From the NCBI RefSeq assembly GCF_900236475.1, contig NZ_LT963352.1:2914001-2978000 (forward strand): a stretch of 64,000 bases of DNA. The letters run 5' to 3'. The translations under genes and the position numbers were made by a program. The notes beneath the pieces were generated by a model. That model did not search any database. It was not told the DNA's origin and saw nothing but the letters and a program-made list of their open reading frames with translations. Numbering within the stretch: position 1 is the stretch's first letter; each line of letters starts with the position of its first letter. Of the stretch, positions 44,277-53,513 are shown piece by piece. Source of the DNA: Streptomyces chartreusis NRRL 3882. Its GTDB lineage: Bacteria; Actinomycetota; Actinomycetes; Streptomycetales; Streptomycetaceae.

Positions 44277-44956
44277 CGTGCGGCCTTCTTCCTCGTCCTG
44301 ACGGGGAACAGGGGCAGGGCGGCCAGGGCCAGCAGGACCGGCAGGCCCGCGGGGAGGAACGGGGTGCCGGCCAGGGCCAGGGCCGCGGCGGCCAAGGCGG
44401 TGCGCCGCACAAGCCTGTCCTTCAGCGTGGGCAGGATCAGTGCCAGGATCACGGCGGGGAACATGGCGTCCAGGCCGAGGGCGTCGGTGTCCCGCACGAC
44501 GCCGCCGAGCAGGGCGCCCAGCGCGGCACCGAGGGGCCAGCAGATCAGGATGCCCAGGCCGCACAGCCAGTAGGCGGCCCGCTTGCGCTCCGGCTCGTCC
44601 TGGGCGAGGGCGAAGACGACCGTCTCGTCGTTCATGAGATGCGTGCCGAGCACTCCCCGCCAGCCCCGTCCGAGGACGTCGGATACCGCCAGACCGAACG
44701 GCAGATGGCGCGCGTTGACCAGCAGCCCGGCCAGCAGCGCCGCGATCGGGCTGCCGTCGGCGGCGATGATCCCGACGAACAGGAACTCGGACGAGGCGGC
44801 GAGGACGAGCACCCCCATCAGGACCGGGAACCACCGGGCGAACCCGGACGTGACCGCGACGGCGCCGTAGGACAGGCCGATCACCCCCACTGCCAGGCAG
44901 ACCAGCACGATGTCGCGGAGCAGTGAGCCGTCCAGGGTTCTCCAGAACGAACGCAT
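44273..44956 (-). CDS. azlC: AzlC-family branched-chain amino acid exporter
   Basis: A 227-residue membrane protein, large subunit of AzlCD. Seen: GLSYGAVAVTSGF, ASSEFLFVGIIA, LLVNARHLPFGLA and THLMNDETVVFAL, the conserved AzlC blocks. ATG 44956 (MRSFWRT) is chosen over 44974 because the latter would lie in the operator. It is divergent from an XRE-cupin regulator that is its likely controller. Confidence 0.92.
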   Translation of the reverse strand: MRSFWRTLDGSLLRDIVLVCLAVGVIGLSYGAVAVTSGFARWFPVLMGVLVLAASSEFLFVGIIAADGSPIAALLAGLLVNARHLPFGLAVSDVLGRGWRGVLGTHLMNDETVVFALAQDEPERKRAAYWLCGLGILICWPLGAALGALLGGVVRDTDALGLDAMFPAVILALILPTLKDRLVRRTALAAAALALAGTPFLPAGLPVLLALAALPLFPVRTRKKAAR

Positions 44957-44968
44957 GATTTTTATAGT

Positions 44969-45000
44969 GAACATGGCTTACGATGTTCGTCAAGACGAAC
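44969..45000. promoter_or_regulatory. Nested palindromic operator between azlC and the XRE-cupin gene
   Basis: Two overlapping palindromes: GAACAT-N8-ATGTTC (44969-44988) and the perfect GTTCGTC-AA-GACGAAC (44985-45000). They sit 13 bases from the azlC start and 26 from the regulator start, a good site for the divergent helix-turn-helix protein. Confidence 0.75.
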
Positions 45001-45026
45001 GAGAGACCGCTGGAGCGAACAACCCC

Positions 45027-45596
45027 ATGCCCGACACCGGCCCCGCCCCCAAGCCCCCGATCGAAGTGATCGCCGCGTCGCTGCGGGCGGAACGCGTCCG
45101 GGCCGGACTGTCCCTCACCGAGGTCGCCCGCCGGGCCGGGCTCGCCAAGTCCACGCTCTCCCAACTGGAGTCGGGCACCGGGAATCCGAGCCTGGAGACG
45201 CTGTGGGCGCTGTGCGTGGCCCTGGAGATTCCCTTCTCGCGGCTTGTTGCCGTGTCGCGGCCGCAGGTGCAGGTGATCCGGGCGGGACAAGGGCCGGCCG
45301 TCGGGTCCGAGCAGAGCGACTACCGGGCCACGCTCCTCGCCGCCTCACCGCCCGGGGCCCGGCGGGACGTCTACGGCGTCGCCGCCGAGCCCGGGCCGCA
45401 GCGCTCCTCGGCGCCGCACCCGCCCGGAGTCGTCGAGCATGTCGTGATCAGCTCGGGCCGGGCCCTGGTGGGCATCGCCGACGAACCGGTGGAACTCCAC
45501 CCGGGCGACTACATCTGCTACCCGGCCGATGTCGCGCATGTCTTCCAGGCGCTGGAGCCCGGCACTCGTGCGGTGCTCGTCTCCGAGCACCACTGA
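45027..45596 (+). CDS. XRE-family regulator with cupin domain
   Basis: A 189-residue protein with an N-terminal helix-turn-helix (LTEVARRAGLAKSTLSQLES, about residues 31-50) and a C-terminal cupin (VELHPGDYICYPADVAHVF, about 150-168). Such regulators bind a small ligand in the cupin. The ATG at 44973 is in frame but lies in the operator; ATG 45027 has GGAG twelve bases upstream. It probably represses azlCD and itself. Confidence 0.92.
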   Translation: MPDTGPAPKPPIEVIAASLRAERVRAGLSLTEVARRAGLAKSTLSQLESGTGNPSLETLWALCVALEIPFSRLVAVSRPQVQVIRAGQGPAVGSEQSDYRATLLAASPPGARRDVYGVAAEPGPQRSSAPHPPGVVEHVVISSGRALVGIADEPVELHPGDYICYPADVAHVFQALEPGTRAVLVSEHH

Positions 45597-45787
45597 GCGC
45601 ACACGTCCTGTGAGCGCTTCCGGGCAGACGCGGTGCCCGCTCCGTCAGTATTGTCAACGGCTCGCTGCGCTACTCGATGGGGCCCCTGCAACGCGGCCCG
45701 CCGACCGGCTCGCCGGGGCCGGGCCGCCCCGGCCGGGCATCACGTACGCGCCGCGAGGGCGCGGCCGGCGCTCCGGGCCAATACGGT

Positions 45788-46810
45788 TCAGGCCGGGCGT
45801 TTGCGGGAGGTCGTCTTCTTCGTGGTCGTCTTCTTCGCGGTGCTCTTCGACGCCGTCTTCTTCGTGCCCTGGCCGGACTTGGCAGTCGACTTCTTCGCGG
45901 ATGCCGTGGTCTTCTTGGCCGCCGTCTTCTTCGCGGTGGACGCCGACTTCTTGCCGCCGGTCTGCTTGGGCGCCGCGCGGGCCGTCTCCCGCTGCGGGAG
46001 CGACTTGACCTCGGCGTGCTCGCCGGCCTCCTCGCCCCGGGACTCGCGGGCCGCGCGGACGCTGTTCTCCAGGGCGGCCATGAGGTCGAGGACCTTGCCG
46101 CCCGCGGCCGGCTCGGGGGCCTGCGGCAGGGCCTCCCCGGCGGCCTTCGCGGCGATGACCTCCTCCACGGCCTCGCGGTACTCGTCGTGCAGGTCCTCCA
46201 GGTCGACCTCGCCCAGGGTGTCCATCAGGGCGTCGGCCAGGTCCAGTTCCTTGTCCCGGACCGTGACGTTCGTGTCGGGGGCCACGCCCTCGGGGGCGCG
46301 GACCTCGTCCGGCCACAGCAGGCCGTGCATGGCGATGGCGTCGCCGACCACCCGGAGCATGCCGAGGCGTTCCCGGCCCCGCAGGGCGAACTTCGCGATC
46401 GCCACCTTGTTGCTGCGCTTCAGCGCCTCCCGCAGCAGGGTGTACGGCTTCGCCGCCGGGGCGCCGCTCGCCTGGAGGTAGTACGCGGCGTCCATCTGGA
46501 GCGGATCGATCCGGTCGGCCGGGACGAAGGCGACGATCTCGATCGTCTTGGCCGTCGGGATCGGCAGGCTGGACAGGTCCTCCTCGCTGATCGGGATGAT
46601 CGTGCCGTCGGCGTCCTCGTAGCCCTTGCCGATCTCCCCCTGGGTGACCTCGCGGTCCTCCAGCTCACAGAACTTGCGATAGCGGATGCGGCCGCCGTCC
46701 TCGGTGTGGATCTGGCGGAAGGAGATCGAGTGGCTCTCGGTGGCGTTCACCAGCTTGATCGGAATGCTGACCAGGCCGAAGGAGATGGCGCCGTTCCATA
46801 TGGATCTCAC
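45788..46810 (-). CDS. ku: Ku protein, non-homologous end joining
   Basis: A 340-residue bacterial Ku that binds double-strand ends as a homodimer and recruits LigD. The start (M)RSIWNGAISFGLVSIPIKL is the family signature; I take GTG 46810 accordingly. The core ends near residue 255 and is followed by a long Lys/Ala/Thr-rich tail with repeated AKK and TAKKT motifs, histone-H1-like, as in the extended Ku proteins of actinobacteria, where it helps DNA binding. Divergent from a LigD polymerase gene with a 63-base gap. Confidence 0.95.
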   Translation of the reverse strand: MRSIWNGAISFGLVSIPIKLVNATESHSISFRQIHTEDGGRIRYRKFCELEDREVTQGEIGKGYEDADGTIIPISEEDLSSLPIPTAKTIEIVAFVPADRIDPLQMDAAYYLQASGAPAAKPYTLLREALKRSNKVAIAKFALRGRERLGMLRVVGDAIAMHGLLWPDEVRAPEGVAPDTNVTVRDKELDLADALMDTLGEVDLEDLHDEYREAVEEVIAAKAAGEALPQAPEPAAGGKVLDLMAALENSVRAARESRGEEAGEHAEVKSLPQRETARAAPKQTGGKKSASTAKKTAAKKTTASAKKSTAKSGQGTKKTASKSTAKKTTTKKTTSRKRPA

Positions 46811-46873
46811 GTGCAGCACCCTTCCGGTCACTCTAGGGAGTGTTTGTCACGATTCGCGTGAGATTCTTATCGT

Positions 46874-47755
46874 ATGGCGCCTATCACAGAGGTGGAGGGG
46901 CGACGGCTCCCGCTCAGCAATCTGGACAAGGTGCTGTATCCCGCCACCGGCTTCACCAAGGGCGAGGTCCTGCACTACTACGCGACCGTCGCCGAGGTCC
47001 TGCTGCCCCATCTGCGCGACCGGGCGGTGTCCTTCCTGCGGTATCCGGACGGTCCTGACGGGCAGGTGTTCTTCACGAAGAACGTCCCGCCGGGTACGCC
47101 CGACTGGGTCACCACCGCCGAGGTGCCACGGGTCGAGGGGCCCTCCCGGATGGTCCTGGTGCAGGACCTGCCGAGCCTGATGTGGGCGGCCAACCTCGTC
47201 ACGGAGTTCCACACCCACCAGTGGCTCGTCGGCACGCCGGAGGAGGCCGACCGGATCGTCTTCGACCTCGACCCGGGGGCGCCCGCGAGCATCGTGCAGT
47301 GCTGTGAGGTCGCGCTGTGGCTGCGGGAACGGCTCGCGGCGGACGGCATCGAGACCTACGCCAAGACCTCCGGCTCCAAGGGGCTGCACCTGCTCGCCGC
47401 CGTGCGCGGGGCGTCCTCCGAGCGGGTGTCCGAGTACGCCAAGGAACTGGCCGTCGAGGCGGAGAAGGCCATGCCCCGGCTCGCGCTGCACCGGATGACC
47501 AGGAACCTGCGCCCCGGGAAGGTCTTCGTCGACTGGAGCCAGAACGCCGCGCGCAAGACCACGGCGACCCCCTACACCCTCCGGGCCCGCCCCGAGCCGA
47601 CCGTCTCGGCGCCCGTGACCTGGGAGGAGGTCGAGGAGTGCGGCTCGCCCGGCCGGCTGGACTTCCACGCCACCGACATCGCGGCCCGGGTGCAGGACTA
47701 CGGCGATCTGCTCGCCCCGCTCCTCGACCCGGACAGCGCGGGCCGGCTGCCCTAG
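46874..47755 (+). CDS. ligD: Stand-alone LigD polymerase domain (AEP primase-polymerase)
   Basis: A 293-residue protein corresponding to only the polymerase domain of LigD. Visible: LSNLDKVLYPATGFTKGEVL, the metal site FDLDPG (about residues 133-138, DxD type), TSGSKGLHLLA with the catalytic His, and VFVDWSQN. No ligase or 3'-phosphoesterase domain is present, so a separate ligase must complete repair. It should fill in or add ribonucleotides at ends held by the neighbouring Ku. Confidence 0.93.
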   Translation: MAPITEVEGRRLPLSNLDKVLYPATGFTKGEVLHYYATVAEVLLPHLRDRAVSFLRYPDGPDGQVFFTKNVPPGTPDWVTTAEVPRVEGPSRMVLVQDLPSLMWAANLVTEFHTHQWLVGTPEEADRIVFDLDPGAPASIVQCCEVALWLRERLAADGIETYAKTSGSKGLHLLAAVRGASSERVSEYAKELAVEAEKAMPRLALHRMTRNLRPGKVFVDWSQNAARKTTATPYTLRARPEPTVSAPVTWEEVEECGSPGRLDFHATDIAARVQDYGDLLAPLLDPDSAGRLP

Positions 47756-47882
47756 CGACGGGGCTCGGCGCGCGCTCAGGAGCTACGGGCACTGCCCGCC
47801 CGCAGCGGCCACGGCGCTCGGCATGCCCGCAGCAGCAGCACGGGTCCCGCACGCCCTCAGCCAGGGACCTGGCGGCACGCCC

Positions 47883-48686
47883 TCACACCCGTGTCCAGGT
47901 GTTCCGGTCCCGTGCCATCGCGTGCAGGGCCTCCACGTCCGCCGGCTTCAGGACACCGCCCTGGCGGGCCAGGGTCTGCACCTCCAGGTCCGTGACGACG
48001 CGGACCTCGCGCGGTCCGGTTGGGACCGACACGGCCGTCGGGCCGACCAGGGCGAGGACGGGGCGGACCTCCGCCGTCAGGGCGTAGGAGGCGCGGTCGG
48101 CGTCGGCGCGGACGCGGCGGAGCAGGGCGGTCGGTTCACGGCGGCCCACGGTGACCACGGGGTCGGCGACCGTCACCCGCTGCTTGCGCGCGTACAGGGT
48201 GTGCAGGGCGTACAGCCCGCCGGGGCCGATCAGCAGGTGGTGGATGCGGCTGCCGCCGGGAAGCGGGACGGAGTGCACGGTGTGCCAGCCCGCGCCGTCC
48301 AGGCGGTCCAGGGCGTCCCCGACCGTCTGCTCCGCCTCCAGGGCCCGGCGGCGCGGGTCGGGGCGCAGCCGGCGAGCGGGGCCGGGGTCGCGGTCGAGGG
48401 CGACGAGGAGGGCCTCGCCCGGACGGTTGGGGGCCAGGTCGTCGTCGGGGTGCAGGGTCAGACGGGCGAGCTCGGCGGGGGTCGGCACCGGGGGCGGCCC
48501 CACCGCCACCGGGCCGGTGATGAAGGGCCCGAGGGCCCGGAGCACGTCGTCCTCACGGTCCTCGCCCAGCAGGTTGACCCGGCCCGCCTCACGGTCGTAC
48601 CAGGCGATGTTCCTGCCGTCCGGGAGGCAGACGTACAGCCGTTCCTGACCGTGCCGCCAGGTCGGTATGACGCGCAGTCCGTCCAT
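47883..48686 (-). CDS. NERD-domain-like protein with altered active-site residues
   Basis: A 267-residue protein whose second half (LEAEQTVGDALDRLDGAGWH to RIHHLLIGPGGLYALHTL, about residues 115-165) matches the NERD (nuclease-related) fold pattern. The usual IDH...Gvfvi(E/D)TK is here IHH...GLYALHTL, so the metal-binding Asp and the TK pair appear changed. The N-terminal 110 residues are unrelated and beta-rich. Possibly a non-catalytic DNA-binding form. Moderate confidence in the family. Confidence 0.65.
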   Translation of the reverse strand: MDGLRVIPTWRHGQERLYVCLPDGRNIAWYDREAGRVNLLGEDREDDVLRALGPFITGPVAVGPPPVPTPAELARLTLHPDDDLAPNRPGEALLVALDRDPGPARRLRPDPRRRALEAEQTVGDALDRLDGAGWHTVHSVPLPGGSRIHHLLIGPGGLYALHTLYARKQRVTVADPVVTVGRREPTALLRRVRADADRASYALTAEVRPVLALVGPTAVSVPTGPREVRVVTDLEVQTLARQGGVLKPADVEALHAMARDRNTWTRV

Positions 48687-48806
48687 GCACCATCACCCCA
48701 GACCATGGGAACAGGCGGGGTGCTGCGGGGGCAAGAACCCGGTTACCTTGAGAGGAGCCGGGCCCGCCGGGCAGGCCCCTCGGGCGGTGATGCAGGGGAG
48801 GCGCCG

Positions 48807-49310
48807 TTGCGTACCCGCAGGAAACCGGATGTGCCGGCTCCGGAGCGTCCCTGGAACGAGGTCGTCCCCGGGTTGTGGATGGGCGGCCATGAGTACGCCG
48901 GGGCCTCGGGGCATCCGGAGTTCGCCGTCGTACGGGACGAGTTCGACCTTGTGCAGACGCTGCTGCGGCTGCCGGGGCACGGGCCCGATCCGGACGTCCC
49001 GCACCACGTCTGGCCCATCCCCGACGGGCCGCTCGACGGGACGCAGCTCGCCGGCGTGATCCGGCTGGCCGAGGCCGCCTGCGAGGCGCTGGACGAGGGC
49101 CGCACGGTCCTCGTCCGCTGTTACCACGGGTACAACCGCTCCGGCCTCGTCGTCGCGCATGCGCTGATGCGGCGGGGGAACTCCGCCGACGCGGCGATCC
49201 GGCTGATCCGGGACCGCCGTTCGCCGTGGGCGCTGCACAACGAACTGTTCGTCGAGTACCTGCGGGCCGGGCTGGCGACGGCCCGGCTGCTGGAGGAGCT
49301 GACCGAGTAG
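48807..49310 (+). CDS. Dual-specificity/tyrosine phosphatase-like protein
   Basis: A 167-residue protein with the Cys-phosphatase P-loop CYHGYNRSG (CX5R, about residues 107-115) and a preceding VPGLWMGGHEYAG typical of dual-specificity enzymes; DGPLDG may hold the general acid. TTG 48807 is chosen because GGAGG lies five bases upstream; an in-frame ATG at 48705 lacks one. Substrate unknown. Confidence 0.82.
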   Translation: MRTRRKPDVPAPERPWNEVVPGLWMGGHEYAGASGHPEFAVVRDEFDLVQTLLRLPGHGPDPDVPHHVWPIPDGPLDGTQLAGVIRLAEAACEALDEGRTVLVRCYHGYNRSGLVVAHALMRRGNSADAAIRLIRDRRSPWALHNELFVEYLRAGLATARLLEELTE

Positions 49311-49419
49311 GGCGGCGAACGGACTCCCTCGCGCGCAAATGGGACTTCCTTGCGAATAAGGTGTACGGGGCCGGCGGTCGGTCCGAGCCGTGTGATCATC
49401 CTCGAACCACAGGAGTGCA

Positions 49420-50223
49420 GTGCCCGTCAGCCGCGTCCGCAGCCTTCCCGGCCGCCTCCGAACCCGCCGCCGCAAGCCTGGAAGGGTCGCCCGGTGTGCA
49501 GCCGGCGTCGCACTCCTGCTCGCGGGCGCCGTGGGCTGCGGGGACGCCGGGGGGCTGGAGGGGGCCGGGGCGACGCCGACGGCCGTCGGGCCGGCTCGGC
49601 TGTGGCCCGAGCTGACGCCGGCGTCCAGTCCGGCCTTCGAGATCGGCGAGGTGAACACCGAGGTGGTCAAGGGCGTCAAGGTGCCCGGCGACGACATCCG
49701 CCGGGTGGACCCGGTCGGGGTCGTCCGGGCCGAGATCGCCGCGAGCCCGGGCGACTACGCCGGCGACAAGGCGCCCTACCGCGACACGAACCGCCGGATG
49801 GCCGACTGCGGCAAGGGCCCGGAGCGCGGACGGTGCCCGGTGCTCAGGCCGTACTACCGGGACCTGACCGGTGACGGGCGTGACGACCTGACGCTGGGCT
49901 TCCGGCTGCTGCCCGGCAAGACCACCGCGGTGCGCGTCTACACCGTGGAGAAGCACCGGCTGACGCAGGTGATGGCCTGGGAGGACGCGCTCAGCGGCGT
50001 CGAGCTGGCGGGGCGTTCCCTCGTCATCCGTTCGCCGTCCGAGGTGGCGGGCTACGAGTACCGCCTCCAGTGGACCTGGGACCGGGACCAGCGGGCCATG
50101 CTCCTCACCCAGGACGAGATGCTGCGCACCGGACCGCGGACGCACTCCCGGCACCCCTCCGCCACGCCCTCCGGCTCCCCGTCCGTCTCCCCCACCGTCT
50201 CCCCCTCGGCGAGCACCGGATGA
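49420..50223 (+). CDS. Secreted lipoprotein coupled to a histidine kinase
   Basis: A 267-residue protein with an Arg-rich N-terminus, hydrophobic core and lipobox-like AGAVGC at about residue 40, so likely membrane-anchored outside the cell. A Ser/Pro/Thr-rich tail ends it. It overlaps the following kinase (ATGA), recalling the lipoprotein CseA in the SigE-CseABC envelope-stress locus, but no sigma factor or response regulator is adjacent. Likely modulates the kinase. Confidence 0.78.
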   Translation: MPVSRVRSLPGRLRTRRRKPGRVARCAAGVALLLAGAVGCGDAGGLEGAGATPTAVGPARLWPELTPASSPAFEIGEVNTEVVKGVKVPGDDIRRVDPVGVVRAEIAASPGDYAGDKAPYRDTNRRMADCGKGPERGRCPVLRPYYRDLTGDGRDDLTLGFRLLPGKTTAVRVYTVEKHRLTQVMAWEDALSGVELAGRSLVIRSPSEVAGYEYRLQWTWDRDQRAMLLTQDEMLRTGPRTHSRHPSATPSGSPSVSPTVSPSASTG

Positions 50224-51473
50224 GACCCGCGCTCCCCCAGTGGTCCGGGACGCTCGCCGCGAAGGCCGCCGCCTTCATCACCGTGATGTGCTGCGCGCTG
50301 GCCGCCCTGCTCGGCGTCCTGGTGCACGTACAGGTGACGAACCAGACCGTCGGCCAGGCCCGCGACCAGGCGTTGCAGCGGCTGACGCAGGCGGCGGAGC
50401 GGTACGAGGCCGGGGACGCGCTCAAGCGTGGCGGCGGCGTGGATCCCCCGGGTCTGCCCCCGCCGCTGCGGAACCTGGCGGTCTCCGGCGACCGCGGCAC
50501 CATGGTCGCCGACTTCGAGGGGCGCCCCACGATGTGGGCGGCCGGGCCCGCCGACGGCGACCGGGCCCTGGCCGTGGCGGTCGACTACTCCCAGCAGGCC
50601 CGCACCATCGCGGGCCTGGACCGGGCGATCCTGTGGTCGTCGGGGCTGGCGATCGGGGCGACGCTGCTGGTCGGGGCGTTCGCGGTGACGCGGGTGACGC
50701 GGCGGCTGCACACCACGGCGCTGGTGGCCCGGCGGATCAGCGCGGGCGACCTGGACGCGCGCGTGAACGACCCCCGTACGGACCCCCGGACGAAGGCCCC
50801 GGCGCGCCCGCAGGACGAGGTGGCCGCGGTCGCCGCCGCGCTGGACTCCATGGCGTCGTCGCTGCAGGGCAAGCTGCTCGCCGAGCAGCGGTTCACCGCG
50901 GACGTGGCACACGAGCTGCGCACGCCGCTCACCGGGCTGCACGCAGCGGCCGAACTGCTGCCGCCGGGCCGCCCGACCGAGCTGGTGCGGGACCGGGTGG
51001 CGGCCCTGCGCACCCTCACCGAGGACCTGCTGGAGATCTCCCGGCTGGACACCGGCCGGGAGCGGCTGGAGCTGGACACCGAGCAGTTGGGGCCGCTGGC
51101 CGAGCGGGTGGTGCGGGGCGCGGGGAGCGACACGGAGGTCCGGGTCGTACGGGATGTGGCCGTGGAGACGGACCGGCGGCGGCTGGAGCGGGTGCTGGGC
51201 AATCTCGTGGCGAACGCGCACAAGCACGGGCGGGGGCCGGTCGTCGTGACCGTGGACGGGCCGGTGGTCACCGTCCGGGACCACGGGGACGGTTTTCCGG
51301 AGTACCTGGTGGTGCACGGGCCGCAGCGGTTCCGTACGGAGGGCGGTGCCAAGGGGCACGGCCTGGGGCTGACGATCGCGCTGGGGCAGGCCGAGGTGCT
51401 GGGGGCCCGGCTGGAGTTCGCGAATGCGGCGGACGGTGGTGCAGTGGCGACGCTCAGGGTGCCGACGGAGTGA
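50220..51473 (+). CDS. Sensor histidine kinase without an adjacent response regulator
   Basis: A 417-residue kinase. Two membrane helices (about residues 13-38 and 140-160) flank a short extracellular sensor; then HAMP, the phosphoacceptor H-box DVAHELRTPL (His at about 229), N-box LVANAHKHG, and G-boxes DHGDGF and GHGLGLT. Translationally coupled to the preceding lipoprotein. Its partner regulator must be encoded elsewhere. Confidence 0.93.
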   Translation: MRPALPQWSGTLAAKAAAFITVMCCALAALLGVLVHVQVTNQTVGQARDQALQRLTQAAERYEAGDALKRGGGVDPPGLPPPLRNLAVSGDRGTMVADFEGRPTMWAAGPADGDRALAVAVDYSQQARTIAGLDRAILWSSGLAIGATLLVGAFAVTRVTRRLHTTALVARRISAGDLDARVNDPRTDPRTKAPARPQDEVAAVAAALDSMASSLQGKLLAEQRFTADVAHELRTPLTGLHAAAELLPPGRPTELVRDRVAALRTLTEDLLEISRLDTGRERLELDTEQLGPLAERVVRGAGSDTEVRVVRDVAVETDRRRLERVLGNLVANAHKHGRGPVVVTVDGPVVTVRDHGDGFPEYLVVHGPQRFRTEGGAKGHGLGLTIALGQAEVLGARLEFANAADGGAVATLRVPTE

Positions 51474-51652
51474 GGGCTCGGGGCTGCGGGTCGTGGTCCG
51501 TCCACGGGTCGTTCGTGGTTGTTCGTGCGGTTGCCCGCGTCCCTTCAGGGCGCTCCCCCTATGGCCCACTGTGACGGGCGGGGGCCATCGGGCGCTCCTA
51601 ATGTGGCGGTTAGTCAGCTTTGACACTCCTGCTCCACATGGAGGTAACCCCC

Positions 51653-52096
51653 ATGCGCCTGCGCTCCTCACTCACCAGCCGCCTCTCCATAGCAGCCGCC
51701 GCGGGCATCCTCGCGGCCACGGCAGCCGTCACCCCCGCCGTCGCGGACGACGACTGGGGCGCAGGGGGCGACCAGTCCAGCGGAAACGACTGGAACTCGG
51801 GCGGCAACGGCAACAACGACTGGAACGGCGGCGGCAACGGCGACCACCACCACCGCGACCCACGCACCACCCGGGGCGTCGTCACGGCGAACACCCTGGC
51901 GCTGCGCAGCGCGCCCAACCGCGGCTCACAGATCATCCGGTTCGCCCACCGAGGCGACGTCGTCTCCATCTTCTGCAAGTGGGAAGGCGAGAGCGTGCAG
52001 GGCAATCCCACCTGGTACCTCCTGACGGACGGCACCTGGGCCTGGGGCTCGGCCCGCTTCATCGACCCCATCGACCGCAAGCCACGCCGGTGCTGA
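51653..52096 (+). CDS. Secreted SH3-domain protein
   Basis: A 147-residue protein with a signal peptide (residues 1-33, ending AVTPAVADD), an Asn/Gly-rich repeat (GNDWNSGGNGNNDWN) to about residue 65, and a bacterial SH3 domain (VTANTLALRSAPNRGSQIIR onward). ATG 51653 has GGAGGT upstream. SH3 domains of this sort often bind cell wall or matrix. Confidence 0.82.
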   Translation: MRLRSSLTSRLSIAAAAGILAATAAVTPAVADDDWGAGGDQSSGNDWNSGGNGNNDWNGGGNGDHHHRDPRTTRGVVTANTLALRSAPNRGSQIIRFAHRGDVVSIFCKWEGESVQGNPTWYLLTDGTWAWGSARFIDPIDRKPRRC

Positions 52097-52148
52097 CTAT
52101 CGGGCAATCAGAAGCACACCACACGCCTCATTTGGTTAGATTCCGGAC

Positions 52149-53513
52149 ATGAGCAAGGCCGGAATCATCGTGGCGACGGCGGACCCGCCCGCACCCGCCG
52201 TCCGCCGCCTCCCCCGGCGCCGTGGCATCGAGCTCGCCCTCATCGTCCTGGCCGTACTGCTGTCCGTGTACGGCTACTGCGCCGTGGGCCTCGCCCAGCA
52301 CGACGCCCTCCCGCCCGGTGCGGCCGGCTACGGCGCCGGGCTCGGCGTGCTCGCGCTGCTGGCGCATCTCGCCGTGCGCCTGCGGGCCCCGCACGCCGAC
52401 CCGCTCCTCCTGCCCATCGGCGTGCTGCTCAACGGGCTCGGCCTGGTGCTCATCTACCGGCTCGACCTGGAGACCCCGGGCGACCGGGCGGCGCCGGCCC
52501 AGCTGATCTGGTCGACGCTGGGCGTGGCGCTGTTCATCCTGGTCGTCCTCCTGCTGCGGGACCACCGGGTGCTCCAGCGCTACACGTACGTCTGTGTCGT
52601 GGCCGCGCTGGTGCTGCTCACGCTGCCGATCCTGTTCCCGGCGGTGAACGGCGCCCGCATCTGGATCCGGATCGCCGGGTTCTCCATCCAGCCGGGCGAG
52701 TTCGCGAAGGTGCTGCTGGCGGTGTTCTTCGCCGCGTATCTGGCCGCGAACCGCAACGCCCTCGCCTACACCGGCCGGCACGTCTGGAAGCTCCAGTTGC
52801 CCACCGGCCGGGTCCTCGGCCCGATCGTCGCCGTCTGGCTGGTGAGCGTCGGCGTCCTGGTCCTGGAACGGGACCTCGGGACCTCGCTGCTCTTCTTCGG
52901 CCTGTTCGTCGTCCTGCTCTACGTCGCCACCGGCCGCACCGGCTGGATCGCGGTCGGTCTGCTGCTGGCCGCGCTGGGGGCGGTCGCCGTCGGCCGGCTG
53001 GAGCCGCACGTGCACAGCAGGATCGAGACGTGGCTGCACCCGTTCGCCTCGATCGAGGCGGGCGAGGGCCCCAACCAGCTGGCCCAGTCCCTGTTCGCCT
53101 TCGCGGAGGGCGGCGTGCTCGGCACCGGTCTCGGGCTCGGTCACTCGGTCCTCATCGGATTCGCCGTGAAGTCGGACTTCATCCTGGCCACGGCGGGCGA
53201 GGAGCTCGGCCTGGCGGGCCTGTCCGCGATCTTCCTCCTCTACGGCCTGCTGGTGGAGCGCGGCTACCGGGCCGGCCTCGCCCTGCGCGAGCCCTTCGGG
53301 CGGCTGCTCGCCGTCGGCCTCGCCTCGCTGGTGGCGCTCCAGGTGTTCGTGATCGCGGGCGGGGTGACCGGCCTGATCCCGCTGACCGGCATGGCGATGC
53401 CGTTCCTGGCACAGGGCGGCTCGTCGGTGGTGACCAACTGGTCGATCGTGGCACTGCTGGTGCGGGTCAGCGACTCGGCACGCCGTCAGCACGACGGGCC
53501 GGACACCCGGTGA
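52149..53513 (+). CDS. SEDS-family peptidoglycan polymerase (FtsW/RodA type)
   Basis: A 454-residue protein with about ten to twelve membrane helices. SEDS blocks are visible: INGARIWI-like VNGARIWIRIAGFSIQPGEF, VLERDLGTSLLFFG, and late GLIPLTGMAMPFLAQGGSSV. It polymerises glycan strands from lipid II with its partner PBP, encoded immediately downstream with a GTGA overlap. In Streptomyces such an extra SEDS-PBP pair is separate from the mre and dcw clusters. Confidence 0.95.
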   Translation: MSKAGIIVATADPPAPAVRRLPRRRGIELALIVLAVLLSVYGYCAVGLAQHDALPPGAAGYGAGLGVLALLAHLAVRLRAPHADPLLLPIGVLLNGLGLVLIYRLDLETPGDRAAPAQLIWSTLGVALFILVVLLLRDHRVLQRYTYVCVVAALVLLTLPILFPAVNGARIWIRIAGFSIQPGEFAKVLLAVFFAAYLAANRNALAYTGRHVWKLQLPTGRVLGPIVAVWLVSVGVLVLERDLGTSLLFFGLFVVLLYVATGRTGWIAVGLLLAALGAVAVGRLEPHVHSRIETWLHPFASIEAGEGPNQLAQSLFAFAEGGVLGTGLGLGHSVLIGFAVKSDFILATAGEELGLAGLSAIFLLYGLLVERGYRAGLALREPFGRLLAVGLASLVALQVFVIAGGVTGLIPLTGMAMPFLAQGGSSVVTNWSIVALLVRVSDSARRQHDGPDTR

